From JANMOK01 sp031415055 (GTDB taxonomy: Bacteria > Pseudomonadota > Alphaproteobacteria > Rhodobacterales > Rhodobacteraceae): a stretch of DNA of 50,274 nucleotides. This document shows, piece after piece, positions 26,583 through 34,831 of this stretch. Position numbers and translations under genes: made by a program. Each line of letters begins with the position of its first letter. The first letter of the stretch is position 1. The stretch covers positions 1 to 50,274 of the forward strand of contig JANOQZ010000020.1 of assembly GCA_031415055.1 (NCBI GenBank). Reading direction: 5' to 3'. The notes below the pieces were generated by a model, which ran no database searches, was not told the origin of the DNA, and saw only the letters and a program-made list of their open reading frames with translations.

Positions 26583-28414
26583 CCCGCCAGCCTATCCAAT
26601 TTACCCTGCGCCTCGGCCCAAAGCGATTCCGCCCGATCCAAACCAGATGCGATTTCGGCGCGCTTGCTCTGCCATTTGGCAATCTCGACCGGCCCCTTGT
26701 CATAGAGTTTCGGGTCGGCCAAGCGCTCATCAATCTGGCTTCGCATGACTTCCAGTTTCTGCACCCGGTCTTCGCAACGAGCAAGTTCGGCTTTCAAAGC
26801 CACCAGATCAACCTTTTTGACGGTCGCTTTAGCACTGTGCTGCTTTTCGCTGCCACGTTCCGACAATAGGAACCGCCGATAAGCTTCCATATCGCCATCA
26901 AACGGTTTCACTTCACCGTCGTTCACCAGCCACAATTGATCGGCAACCAATTCGACCAAATGCGGGTCGTGACTGACCAGAATGACCGCACCGGTGTAAT
27001 CGGTCAGCGCCTGCACCAAGGCTTCGCGGCTTTCGATATCCAAATGGTTGGTCGGCTCGTCGAGGATGATCAGATGCGGCGCGTCAAGCGTCGCTATCAG
27101 CAAAGACAGCCGGGCTTTTTGCCCGCCCGAAAGCTTGCCGACAACGCTGGTATGCGTCTCAGGCGGCAAGCCGCCGGAACCCAAGCGCGCCCGCAGTTTC
27201 GGCGGCAATTCCTTGGGCCGCAGGCGTTGAATATGCTGCAACGGCGTTTCGTCCACATCCAGCTCATCGACCTGATGCTGGGCGAAATAGCCAATCCGTA
27301 GTTTGTTTGACGCATGCTTGCGCCCTGACATTGGTTTAAGACGGTCGGCTAACAGTTTGGAAAAAGTCGATTTTCCCTGACCATTTGCACCCAATAAAGC
27401 AATGCGGTCGTCTTGGTCGATGCGGATGTCGAGCCCGTGCAACACCACTTTACCGCCATAACCGATGCTGACTTCATCCAGCCGAATGATCGGTGGCGAC
27501 AATTCCTCGGGTGATGGGAAGTTGAAGCCGATCACGCCGGTTTCGATCACATCGTCAATCAGTGTCATCCGTGACAAAGCCTTCAATCGGCTTTGCGCCT
27601 GCTTGGCCTTTGATGCTTTGGCGCGAAAGCGATCAACATAGGCCTGCATATGGGCTCGGGCATCGTCTTGCTTGCGTTTCGCCGAGATTTGCTGGTCCAG
27701 CTTCATGCGACGGGTTCTTACAAACTCGTCGTAAGGCCCTGAATAATAGGTCAGTTTCTTCTGATCGAGATGCAAGATTCCCTGAACGGACCGGTTCAAC
27801 AAATCGCGGTCATGGCTGACAATAATGACAGTATGGGGATACTTCATCAGATAGGATTCAAGCCAAATCGCGCCCTCAAGGTCCAAATAGTTGGTCGGTT
27901 CGTCCAGCAGCAACACGTCGGGTTGAGCAAACAGCACGGCTGCCAGCGCCACGCGCATCCGCCAACCGCCAGAAAAATCGGCGCAAGGGCGCGACTGCGC
28001 CTCGGTATTGAAGCCCAGCCCGAGCAAAATCGACGACGCCCGCGCTTCCGCCGAATGTGCCTCGATGTCAGCCAACCGCATGTGTATTTCACCAATCCGG
28101 TGCGGGTCGGTTGCGATTTCAGCTTCAATCATCAACTCGGCCCGCTCTGTATCAGCCGCCAGGACCGTGTCGATCAGTGACTCAGGGCCGGAAGGAACTT
28201 CCTGCGCTACACCGCCAATGCGAGCGCCTTTGGGCAGGTCAATCGACCCTTCATCCAGCGCCAACTCGCCACGGATCAGCTTGAAAAGTGTGGTTTTTCC
28301 GGTGCCATTGCGCCCGACCAGGCCAACTTTATGACCCGCAGGAATCACGGCAGTAGCCCCTTCCAACAAAGGGCGGCCTTCCATTCGGAAGGTTATATTT
28401 CTAATGGTCAACAT
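26579..28414 (-). CDS. ABC-F family ATPase (Uup/YheS-like)
   Basis: 611 aa soluble twin-ATPase without membrane domain. The first nucleotide-binding domain has GRNGTGKTT, FSGGWRMRVALA and LLLDEPTNYLDL; the second has GANGQGKST, LSGGQKARLSLL and IILDEPTNHLD. Between them lies the inter-domain linker (PtIM-like, rich in Arg/Lys/Ala), which in this family contacts the ribosomal E-site or tRNA. The C-terminal 80 residues are a coiled coil (LVALKAELARCEDRVQKLE). The closest general type is YheS/Uup; the exact subfamily is not resolved. Start ATG at 28414 lacks a Shine-Dalgarno sequence and may be leaderless. Confidence 0.9.
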   Translation of the reverse strand: MLTIRNITFRMEGRPLLEGATAVIPAGHKVGLVGRNGTGKTTLFKLIRGELALDEGSIDLPKGARIGGVAQEVPSGPESLIDTVLAADTERAELMIEAEIATDPHRIGEIHMRLADIEAHSAEARASSILLGLGFNTEAQSRPCADFSGGWRMRVALAAVLFAQPDVLLLDEPTNYLDLEGAIWLESYLMKYPHTVIIVSHDRDLLNRSVQGILHLDQKKLTYYSGPYDEFVRTRRMKLDQQISAKRKQDDARAHMQAYVDRFRAKASKAKQAQSRLKALSRMTLIDDVIETGVIGFNFPSPEELSPPIIRLDEVSIGYGGKVVLHGLDIRIDQDDRIALLGANGQGKSTFSKLLADRLKPMSGRKHASNKLRIGYFAQHQVDELDVDETPLQHIQRLRPKELPPKLRARLGSGGLPPETHTSVVGKLSGGQKARLSLLIATLDAPHLIILDEPTNHLDIESREALVQALTDYTGAVILVSHDPHLVELVADQLWLVNDGEVKPFDGDMEAYRRFLLSERGSEKQHSAKATVKKVDLVALKAELARCEDRVQKLEVMRSQIDERLADPKLYDKGPVEIAKWQSKRAEIASGLDRAESLWAEAQGKLDRLAG

Positions 28415-28451
28415 TTACGGGTGAATGGCCCGATGTGCGGCCTGTTGTCAA
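28415..28451 (-). promoter_or_regulatory. Candidate promoter for leaderless ABC-F transcript
   Basis: Reading leftwards: TTGACA (complement of 28446-28451), 18-nt spacer, CATTCA (complement of 28422-28427), then 7 nt to the ATG at 28414. The -35 is a perfect consensus and the -10 is poor. The spacing would place the transcript start at or next to the ATG, and no ribosome site is visible. Confidence 0.35.
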
Positions 28452-28526
28452 TTGCTGCGTTTAGGGCTTGGCCGGGTTAATCGTCGCATGTTATGCGCCG
28501 GGCAACCAATGTCACAGGGAAAAATC

Positions 28527-28949
28527 ATGGCCGTTCAACGCACATTCTCGATCATCAAACCCGATGCCACCAAACGCAACCTGACCGGCGCGATCAACGC
28601 CAAGTTTGAGGCCGCTGGCCTGCGGATCGTCGCGCAAAAGCGGATTCATCTGACCAAACTGCAGGCTGGCAAGTTTTATGAAGTGCATGCAAGTCGTGGA
28701 TTTTATGACGAATTATGCACGTTTATGGCGTCCGAGCCGATTGTCGTGCAAGTTTTGGAAGGCGAAAACGCCGTTTTGAAAAACCGCGAAGTCATGGGCG
28801 CGACCAACCCGGCGGATGCCGCACCGGGTACGATTCGCAAGGAATTCGCCTTGTCCATTGGCGAAAATTCGGTGCATGGTTCGGATGCGGTTGAGACGGC
28901 GACCGTGGAAATCGCGTACTTTTTCTCAGGTCTCGAATTGGTCGGTTAA
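28527..28949 (+). CDS. ndk: Nucleoside diphosphate kinase
   Basis: 140 aa. It transfers the gamma-phosphate of ATP to NDPs through a phosphohistidine. The active-site His117 lies in NSVHGSD. Further family motifs are QRTFSIIKPDATKRN and ATNPADAAPGTIR. The ATG at 28527 has AGGGA upstream and gives the standard length; the frame opens 34 codons earlier without support. It is a single gene with a terminator after it, convergent with the tfoX-like gene. Confidence 0.97.
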   Translation: MAVQRTFSIIKPDATKRNLTGAINAKFEAAGLRIVAQKRIHLTKLQAGKFYEVHASRGFYDELCTFMASEPIVVQVLEGENAVLKNREVMGATNPADAAPGTIRKEFALSIGENSVHGSDAVETATVEIAYFFSGLELVG

Positions 28950-28952
28950 GTA

Positions 28953-28985
28953 ATGGGTCCAAAGGACTCATCCTACAATTTTTTG
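28953..28985 (+). terminator. Terminator after ndk
   Basis: Stem ATGGGTCC (28953-28960) with GGACTCAT (28964-28971), loop AAA, one G-T pair, followed by CCTACAATTTTTT. It lies between convergent genes and partly serves the minus-strand gene as well. It belongs to the same hairpin style as 49863-49883. Confidence 0.65.
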
Positions 28986-29308
28986 CCAACACCGAATTGG
29001 TTCAATTCGGCTTCCAGCCCGGAAATACCTCTGTCGGCTTTGCTGACAGAGGCCACCAATTCGTCAAACCGCAGGCGCATCGCCTTCTTTTCCTCGCCCT
29101 GCAAATCCGACCAAAGCCGCCCTTGCAGGCCCATCACCAGCGCATAAAATCCGATGAAATGCGGGCGGGTGCCGTGGATCAGCAACTGGCGATAGGCAGC
29201 GTCGGCTCCCATTTTCTCGACAGCTTCGGCGCTGTCCATGCCGGCATTGGCGAACATCTTCTCGGAGGCGGGTCCAAGGTTGCGAATGGCCGAGACCGGG
29301 CGCTTCAT
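28973..29308 (-). CDS. TfoX/Sxy C-terminal domain protein
   Basis: 111 aa. The sequence IRNLGPASEKMFANAGMDSAEAVEKMG is the helix-hairpin-helix-like TfoX C-terminal domain, and LLIHGTRPHFIGFYALVMGLQGR fits the rest of the family. There is no N-terminal TfoX domain, so this is the short stand-alone form; a competence role should not be assumed. The ATG shares a base with the purN stop (TAATG), so it is the third gene of the purM-purN transcript. Confidence 0.8.
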   Translation of the reverse strand: MKRPVSAIRNLGPASEKMFANAGMDSAEAVEKMGADAAYRQLLIHGTRPHFIGFYALVMGLQGRLWSDLQGEEKKAMRLRFDELVASVSKADRGISGLEAELNQFGVGKKL

Positions 29309-29901
29309 TAGACCATATCCAACCGCGTTAAGTCGCCAAATGCGAAGCGATGCAGCACCGCTGGGTAGAGTCGATGCTCAAGCGGCACCAGTCGCTGCGC
29401 CAAAGATTGAGCGGTGTCGTCGGGATATATTGGCATCGAAATCTGGCCAAGAATCGGCCCGGCGTCCAGATCGGGCGTGACCAAATGCACGCTTGCGCCG
29501 TGTTGTCTGTCACCTGCCTCGAGGGCACGTTGATGCGTGTGCAGACCGGGGTATCTTGGCAGCAAAGACGGGTGGATGTTAAGAATTTGTCCCGGCCATT
29601 TGTCAACAAATTCGCCCGAAAGAATGCGCATGAAACCGGCAAGGCAGATAATGTCGGGTTTGGCCAAAACGAGTTGGCGCTGAAGTTCCGCCTCGAACGC
29701 AATCCTGTCCTTGCCAAACGTTTGGTGATCGGCAATCCCGGTTGCAACACCGTGTGCCAACGCTTTGTCCAAGCCACCCGCGTTAGGCACGTTAGAAATC
29801 ACCAATACCGGTTGCGCAGGATGATCGTTTTGCATCGACTTCAGCAAAGCCAACATGTTCGAACCGCCACCGGAAATCAGTATGGCGACGCGCTTTTTCA
29901 A
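29308..29901 (-). CDS. purN: Phosphoribosylglycinamide formyltransferase
   Basis: 197 aa. It transfers the formyl group of 10-formyl-THF to GAR, step three of purine synthesis. The N-terminal KRVAILISGGGSNMLAL, the catalytic His in ILNIHPSLLP and the Asp in HLVTPDLDAGPILGQ are present. The start is TTG at 29901, overlapping the purM stop as TTGA; the longer open frame lies inside purM and is not family-like. It is coupled to purM, whose product acts two steps later. Confidence 0.95.
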   Translation of the reverse strand: MKKRVAILISGGGSNMLALLKSMQNDHPAQPVLVISNVPNAGGLDKALAHGVATGIADHQTFGKDRIAFEAELQRQLVLAKPDIICLAGFMRILSGEFVDKWPGQILNIHPSLLPRYPGLHTHQRALEAGDRQHGASVHLVTPDLDAGPILGQISMPIYPDDTAQSLAQRLVPLEHRLYPAVLHRFAFGDLTRLDMV

Positions 29902-30944
29902 GCAAGAACGCCGGCATAAGCGACGCCTTCGCCTTGGATAACTTGGCCCAAGACAAAAACGGTTTCGCCTGAATTGGTCAGAGATTCGGCGATTTCCGCA
30001 GCTTTTTCGGCATCCGCGACAACAATCATGCCAATTCCGCAATTGAACGTGCCCAGCGCCTCTCTCTGATCCAACCCGGCCTGTTCAAACAGCCACGTGA
30101 AAACCGGCGGCAACGCCCATGCGCTCAAATCGATCTCTGCACCAAGCCCTTTCGGCAAAATTCGCGGCAAATTGCCAGTGATGCCGCCACCAGTGATGTG
30201 GGCCAAACCCTTGATACCCCCCAAAGCCAGCGCTTCCAGCACCGGAAGCACATAAATCCGCGTCGGTTCCATCAATGCCGGCCCAAGCGTGCCAGCGCCA
30301 AACGGGCAGGGGGCATCCCAACTTAGACCGCTGATTTCCACCACTTTTCGCACCAGCGAATAACCGTTGGAATGCACGCCACTGGACGCCAGCCCCAGCA
30401 AAACGTCGCCAACCTGCACATCGCGCGGCAATGCTGTTCCGCGCTCCATCGCGCCAACCGCGAAACCCGCAAGGTCAAAATCGCCGCCGTGATACATGCC
30501 GGGCATTTCGGCGGTTTCACCGCCAATTAGGGCGCAACTGGCCATACGACAACCTTCAGCGATTCCTTTGATAACTTGTTCCGCGTGATCAACGTCCAGC
30601 TTGCCCGTCGCGAAATAGTCTAAGAAAAACAACGGCATCGCCCCCTGACATACTAAATCATTCACACACATCGCCACCAAATCAATACCGACAGTTTCAA
30701 CCAACCCCGTATCAATCGCAATTTTCAGCTTGGTGCCAACACCATCCGTGGCCGCCACCAGAACCGGGTCAACAAACCCCGCCGCTTTCACATCAAACAA
30801 AGCACCAAATCCGCCCAAACCCTCCATCACGCCGGGGCGATTGGTCGAGGCCGCCAAAGGCTTGATCCGTTCAACCAATGCATCACCCGCATCAATATCG
30901 ACGCCCGCATCGGCATAGGTCAGGCTGTTCTTGACGTCGGACAT
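29898..30944 (-). CDS. purM: Phosphoribosylformylglycinamidine cyclo-ligase
   Basis: 348 aa. PurM closes the imidazole ring of AIR from FGAM using ATP. Typical motifs: LTYADAGVDIDAGD at the N-terminus, GLGGFGALFD, ATDGVGTKLKIA, CVNDLVCQGAMPLFFLDYFATGKLD (in blocks) and THITGGGITGNLPRILP. The ATG at 30944 has AGGGAAG upstream; an upstream extension of 38 codons is not family-like. First gene of purM-purN-tfoX-like. Confidence 0.97.
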   Translation of the reverse strand: MSDVKNSLTYADAGVDIDAGDALVERIKPLAASTNRPGVMEGLGGFGALFDVKAAGFVDPVLVAATDGVGTKLKIAIDTGLVETVGIDLVAMCVNDLVCQGAMPLFFLDYFATGKLDVDHAEQVIKGIAEGCRMASCALIGGETAEMPGMYHGGDFDLAGFAVGAMERGTALPRDVQVGDVLLGLASSGVHSNGYSLVRKVVEISGLSWDAPCPFGAGTLGPALMEPTRIYVLPVLEALALGGIKGLAHITGGGITGNLPRILPKGLGAEIDLSAWALPPVFTWLFEQAGLDQREALGTFNCGIGMIVVADAEKAAEIAESLTNSGETVFVLGQVIQGEGVAYAGVLA

Positions 30945-31004
30945 CGGCGCTTCCCTGCGATTTCCGCGCCTCTCTAGCTTATGGACCGGACAAAGGGAAC
31001 ATGC

Positions 31005-31034
31005 TTGACGGCGCTTTGCCCGCCGCGCTATCTG
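31005..31034 (+). promoter_or_regulatory. Sigma-70-type promoter of the CAU tRNA
   Basis: TTGACG at 31005-31010 and TATCTG at 31029-31034 with an 18-nt spacer. The -10 ends 9 nt before the first base of the tRNA. Confidence 0.6.
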
Positions 31035-31043
31035 CGCCTTGGC

Positions 31044-31119
31044 GGGCCTGTAGCTCAATGGTTAGAGCAGAGCGCTCATAACGCTTTGGTTGGGGGTTCA
31101 AGTCCCTCCGGGCCTACCA
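31044..31119 (+). tRNA. tRNA with CAU anticodon, probably tRNA-Ile2 (lysidine type)
   Basis: 76 nt including an encoded CCA. Acceptor GGGCCTG pairs with CGGGCCT (one terminal G-U), the D-arm is GCTC/GAGC, the anticodon stem GAGCG/CGCTT with loop CTCATAA, and the T-arm GGGGG/CCCTC. The anticodon CAU is shared by initiator Met, elongator Met and the AUA-reading Ile. The first pair G-U rules out the classic initiator mismatch, and the D-arm/anticodon region resembles Ile2 of other proteobacteria. I therefore favour tRNA-Ile (C34 modified by TilS), with elongator Met as the alternative. Confidence 0.9.
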
Positions 31120-31121
31120 GA

Positions 31122-32453
31122 CTACCTCGGCAACCTCAACGTCGCCTTCAGCCCACCCAAACTTTCCGACACGTCCAACGCCAATGTGCCGCCGTGGCTA
31201 CGCGCCACGTCCAAGGCAATGGCCAGACCCAAACCAACACCGCCGCCGTCGTTCTGGTTGCGCGACTCATCCAGTTGCGTGAAGGGCTTCAAAGCCTCTT
31301 GCCTCTGATGTTCGGCGATACCTGGGCCGTTGTCTTCAACGATGAATTCCAATTGACTGGGCGTGACGCGCACAAGAATCTGCACCCGACTGCCATAGCG
31401 TTGCGCATTACTGACAAGGTTTTGCAGGGCGCGCTGTGTCGCCCCGATCCGCAGTTTTGTCAGCAGATTGCCCGATGTTTCATCAAGAAGTTGCACGCTG
31501 ACAGGAACGCCGTCGCGGGCGGAATTGGCCACATCCTGCGCTAATTCCAACGGATTTATCAGGACGGGTTCCTCCATCGAATCGCCTTTGGCAAAGGCAA
31601 GGAATTCGTCCAGCATGCGCTCCATCTCGGTAATATCGTTCAAGAGATGTTGTTTCTCCTCATCCTCCTCCAGCATGGACAGCGACAGTTTTAGCCGGGT
31701 AAGGGGGGTGCGCAGATCGTGGCTGACGCCGGAAAGCATTTGGGTGCGTTGTTCGATTTGCCGCTCCAGCCGGGCCCGCATGGCCAGAAACGCGGTTCCG
31801 GCACGGCGAATTTCGACTGCACCACGGGGCTTGTAGGCGATGGAGCGGCCTTTGCCGAATTCCTCGGCGGCACCGGCCAAATCGCGGATGGGCCGCACTT
31901 GGTTGCGCAAGAACAGAATCGAAATCGTGGTCAGAAGCAGCGAGGCGAACACCATCAGCACCAGCAACTGATGCGGGTTGGAGGCGGCAACGCGACTGCG
32001 CGGAATGGCGGCGAAAACAATGCCCTTGTCGGTTTTGACCTGCACCAAGGCGCTGCTTGGGTCACGAGTCAGATCGACGCCCACGTCTTGCACAATCATC
32101 TCATCCAGCGTGCGGATCAGGGCAGCGCCCGACAAATCAAAAATAGTCGACTGGTTGGGGGCCACGACGTGGCTTTCGCTATCAAGTTCCAACGCCAAAC
32201 CCAAGGGACGCGAGATGAAATCGAGCAAAGCGCGGGCTTCGGGAACGGACGGCGACAAATCCACCGCGGCAATGGCATAGTTCAAATCGCGGGCGACGGC
32301 GCGAACCATTTGTTCGGTCACGCCTTCGTAGTGGCGTTGGATAAAGACAAAGCCGACGATCAATTGCAGCAGGATAACCGGCAGCAACAGAATCAGCAGG
32401 GCACGCGCGAACAAGCTGCGGGGCGAAAGGCGGTTGAACCAGCGCGTGATCAT
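31122..32453 (-). CDS. EnvZ-like sensor histidine kinase
   Basis: 443 aa from the ATG at 32453. TM1 about residues 18-38, a periplasmic sensor of about 120 residues, TM2 about 162-182, a HAMP domain, DHp domain with His245 in SGVSHDLRTPLTR, N-box NLVSNAQRYG, G1 DNGPGI and G2 GVGLGLAI. This is the EnvZ/OmpR class of alphaproteobacteria. The frame opens 23 codons earlier at a TTG, but that part is hydrophilic and carries no ribosome site; no start here has a strong one. Unusually, no response-regulator gene adjoins it; tRNA-Asn lies upstream on the other strand. The stop codon is only 2 bp from the 3' end of the convergent tRNA. Confidence 0.88.
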   Translation of the reverse strand: MITRWFNRLSPRSLFARALLILLLPVILLQLIVGFVFIQRHYEGVTEQMVRAVARDLNYAIAAVDLSPSVPEARALLDFISRPLGLALELDSESHVVAPNQSTIFDLSGAALIRTLDEMIVQDVGVDLTRDPSSALVQVKTDKGIVFAAIPRSRVAASNPHQLLVLMVFASLLLTTISILFLRNQVRPIRDLAGAAEEFGKGRSIAYKPRGAVEIRRAGTAFLAMRARLERQIEQRTQMLSGVSHDLRTPLTRLKLSLSMLEEDEEKQHLLNDITEMERMLDEFLAFAKGDSMEEPVLINPLELAQDVANSARDGVPVSVQLLDETSGNLLTKLRIGATQRALQNLVSNAQRYGSRVQILVRVTPSQLEFIVEDNGPGIAEHQRQEALKPFTQLDESRNQNDGGGVGLGLAIALDVARSHGGTLALDVSESLGGLKATLRLPR

Positions 32454-32567
32454 GGCGGCAAAGCCATAACTACGACCAAAGATAAGGGCAAGCGAATGCT
32501 CGATTCCCGCTTTACCCCCCAAACCCGCTTTGCTATACGGCCAGCGTTGCCACAGTAGGCAGCATAT

Positions 32568-32642
32568 TCCGGCGTAGCTCAGCGGTAGAGCAGTTGACTG
32601 TTAATCAATTGGTCGTAGGTTCGATCCCTACCGCCGGAGCCA
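32568..32642 (+). tRNA. tRNA-Asn (GUU)
   Basis: 75 nt with encoded CCA. Acceptor TCCGGCG pairs fully with CGCCGGA, discriminator G. D-arm GCTC/GAGC, anticodon stem GTTGA/TCAAT with loop CTGTTAA (anticodon GTT), T-arm GTAGG/CCTAC with loop TTCGATC. Confidence 0.96.
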
Positions 32643-32772
32643 TTCACGAAATGATGCAATGCGACAGTTTTGATACACCTTCAGGTTGTGCGTCAAAATT
32701 GTGCCTTTTTGCTGTGCAAGAAGCCGGAAATGGCAATAGTAACGATCACTTAGGTAGAAAATTCGCACTTTC

Positions 32773-33930
32773 ATGGCATTGATTACTACCACTCAAGCTC
32801 TGGCCGATTTTTGCCAAATGGCCGCTTTGCAGCCCTATGTGACCGTAGATACGGAATTTCTGCGGGAACGGACGTTTTTCTCGCAACTGTGCCTGCTGCA
32901 AATGGCAGTGCCGGGCAAAGGTGATGAGGGGGCGGTTCTGGTAGATCCCTTAGCCGCCGGGTTGGATTTGGCGCCGGTCTACGAGCTGTTTAAGAACCCG
33001 AACGTGGTCAAGGTTTTCCACGCCGCGCGGCAGGATTTGGAGATATTTTTTACCGAAGGCGGCGTCATTCCGGCGCCGTTTTTTGATACGCAAGTCGCAG
33101 CGATGGTCTGTGGCTTTGGCGATCAGGTTGGTTATGAGACTTTGGTGCGGCAGATCACCCGCGCCAGTATCGACAAATCGTCACGCTTTACCGATTGGAG
33201 CCAGCGGCCGCTCAACGACAAACAGATGGAATATGCGTTGGCGGATGTCACATGGCTGCGCGATGTGTATGAGCATTTGGCAGCGAAACTAGCCAAGGCG
33301 GGCCGCAATTCCTGGCTGGATGAAGAATTGGCGGTTCTGACCGACCCGGAGACCTATATTTCGCGCCCCGAAGAGGCGTGGGAGCGGGTGAAGACCCGCA
33401 CGACAACGCCGAAATTTCTGGTGCAAGTGAAGGAATTGGCCCGGTTCCGCGAGGAAATGGCGCAGCGCAAGAACATTCCTCGCGCACGTATCATGAAAGA
33501 CGATGCATTGTTGGAGCTGGCTTCGCTGAAACCAAAGTCGCTGGAAGACTTGGCAAAGTCGCGCTTGTTGCGCGACGGTCGACGCGGCGAAATCGCCGAG
33601 GGGATATTGGCTGCGGTGCAAAAAGCATTGCAGACCAAACCCGCCGACATGCCGCACGTGGCCGAGGCACGACCGCGCAGACAAGGCACCGAAGGGCTGG
33701 CCGATCTGCTGCGGGTCTTGCTGAAGGCCAAGTCCGAACTGGCTGGCGTGGCGCAGAAACTTATTGCCTCATCCTCGGACCTGGACGAGATCGCCGACCT
33801 CGACAACCCCAACGTCCCCGCCATGCACGGTTGGCGGCGCGAAGTGTTCGGCGACGATGCCGAACGGCTGAAACACGGCAAAATTGCCCTGTCCGCCGAT
33901 GGTGACGGCGTAAAGATTATCGAACTTTAG
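32773..33930 (+). CDS. rnd: Ribonuclease D
   Basis: 385 aa 3'-5' exoribonuclease acting in tRNA 3' maturation. The DEDD exonuclease domain occupies about residues 1-190: VDTEFLRERTF, VFHAARQDLEIF, YALADVTWLRDVYEHL. One or two HRDC domains follow, seen as LARFREEMAQRKNIPRARIMKDDALLELA (in blocks) near 230-290. Length and domain order match Rnd. It starts 130 bp after tRNA-Asn, on the same strand. Confidence 0.94.
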   Translation: MALITTTQALADFCQMAALQPYVTVDTEFLRERTFFSQLCLLQMAVPGKGDEGAVLVDPLAAGLDLAPVYELFKNPNVVKVFHAARQDLEIFFTEGGVIPAPFFDTQVAAMVCGFGDQVGYETLVRQITRASIDKSSRFTDWSQRPLNDKQMEYALADVTWLRDVYEHLAAKLAKAGRNSWLDEELAVLTDPETYISRPEEAWERVKTRTTTPKFLVQVKELARFREEMAQRKNIPRARIMKDDALLELASLKPKSLEDLAKSRLLRDGRRGEIAEGILAAVQKALQTKPADMPHVAEARPRRQGTEGLADLLRVLLKAKSELAGVAQKLIASSSDLDEIADLDNPNVPAMHGWRREVFGDDAERLKHGKIALSADGDGVKIIEL

Positions 33931-34007
33931 TAAGCGCGCTGGGTGGATTTGGCGGCACATACAAACAAGGTGGTTGTTGCTTTCGCCTTACATTCCCGTC
34001 AACGTAG

Positions 34008-34754
34008 TCACCACGCCCAGCAAGAAACGCCGACCGGGGATTCGGTCGTACCTTTGCAAATGTCGAGTTCGACCGCCTCGAGAGTCGAGGGTGTGCATCC
34101 GCCGTCGTTCTGAACTTCGACAAGAGTCACTCTTCGACAAATCTTTGCGTACTGTTCCGGGTCGGTCAACTCATTGGCGAGCGCAGCCTTCACCTCGTCA
34201 CTACTGCGGAAATTGTGGTCGTCGACTGCGGACTTGGCCGCAAGACCCGCGAGGACTACGACCAACCATCCCTGCCAAGGCAATTCCATCGGCTCCCCCA
34301 TTGCGGAGCGGCGTTCCAGATATTCGCTAAATTCCTTTTCTTCGGCCAGGCGGGCGCGTTCGGCCATCAGAAATGCATCGATACCTCCCGGAAATGTAGG
34401 AATGCTGATCCGCCGCTGGGTTCCGTCCGCCTCTGCCCTGAATGCAATCAGCCGGTACTCGCGTCCGTCTTCCGCCTCCTCCTCCTCCTCCAACAGTCGC
34501 TCGATGCGGTTAAGTTCGGTGTAGTTGTTCGCACCACCACCTACAAAGACATCAATCACGAAGTCGTCCTGCCGCAGACCGGCCAGCTCGGCCGCGCCGC
34601 CAGGCGTGACAGCGGTCACGCGGAAGCCCCACTGAAATCGCCCCTGAATGCGAGCACGCTCGCGGTCAGCCTCGACCCCTAGGGGCGAGGCGAGTGCGCC
34701 TGTCGCTAGAATCACCGATATGGCCAAGCTCGCAATGATGGATCGCGCCAACAT
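34008..34754 (-). CDS. Secreted PDZ-like protein of unknown function
   Basis: 248 aa. Residues 1-23 look like a signal peptide (ending ALAS). A PDZ-like stretch follows at about 42-120 with FRVTAVTPGGAAELAGLRQDDFVI, including the small-residue pattern of a carboxylate-binding region, then a run of Glu near 88-96. A second hydrophobic segment is at about 160-176, and the C-terminal 60 residues carry four cysteines. No protease domain is seen. The ATG at 34754 has CGGAG about 11 bases upstream; both lie in the loop of a 13-bp inverted repeat. It is divergent from the secreted protein at 34832. I do not recognise the full architecture. Confidence 0.65.
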   Translation of the reverse strand: MLARSIIASLAISVILATGALASPLGVEADRERARIQGRFQWGFRVTAVTPGGAAELAGLRQDDFVIDVFVGGGANNYTELNRIERLLEEEEEAEDGREYRLIAFRAEADGTQRRISIPTFPGGIDAFLMAERARLAEEKEFSEYLERRSAMGEPMELPWQGWLVVVLAGLAAKSAVDDHNFRSSDEVKAALANELTDPEQYAKICRRVTLVEVQNDGGCTPSTLEAVELDICKGTTESPVGVSCWAW

Positions 34755-34791
34755 TGATTTGATACTCCGTCGCTGATACCATCATTGCGAG
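34729..34791. repeat. 13-bp inverted repeat around a start codon
   Basis: CTCGCAATGATGG at 34729-34741 and CCATCATTGCGAG at 34779-34791 are perfect inverted copies separated by 37 bp. The loop holds the start codon (34752-34754) and probable ribosome site of the minus-strand gene. The arm CATTGCGAG also occurs at the ends of the REP-like element at 40802-40878, so this may be a relic of such an element. Confidence 0.6.
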
Positions 34792-34831
34792 AAGGCGCTA
34801 CTCTGTCAAACATTTAACAAGGTGATTTTTG

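Noticed and set aside
28973..29308. Competence regulator TfoX
   Set aside because: Only the C-terminal domain is present; the N-terminal TfoX domain is missing, so a competence role is not supported.
31044..31119. Initiator tRNA-fMet
   Set aside because: The initiator's unpaired first position and its three G-C pairs in the anticodon stem are missing here.
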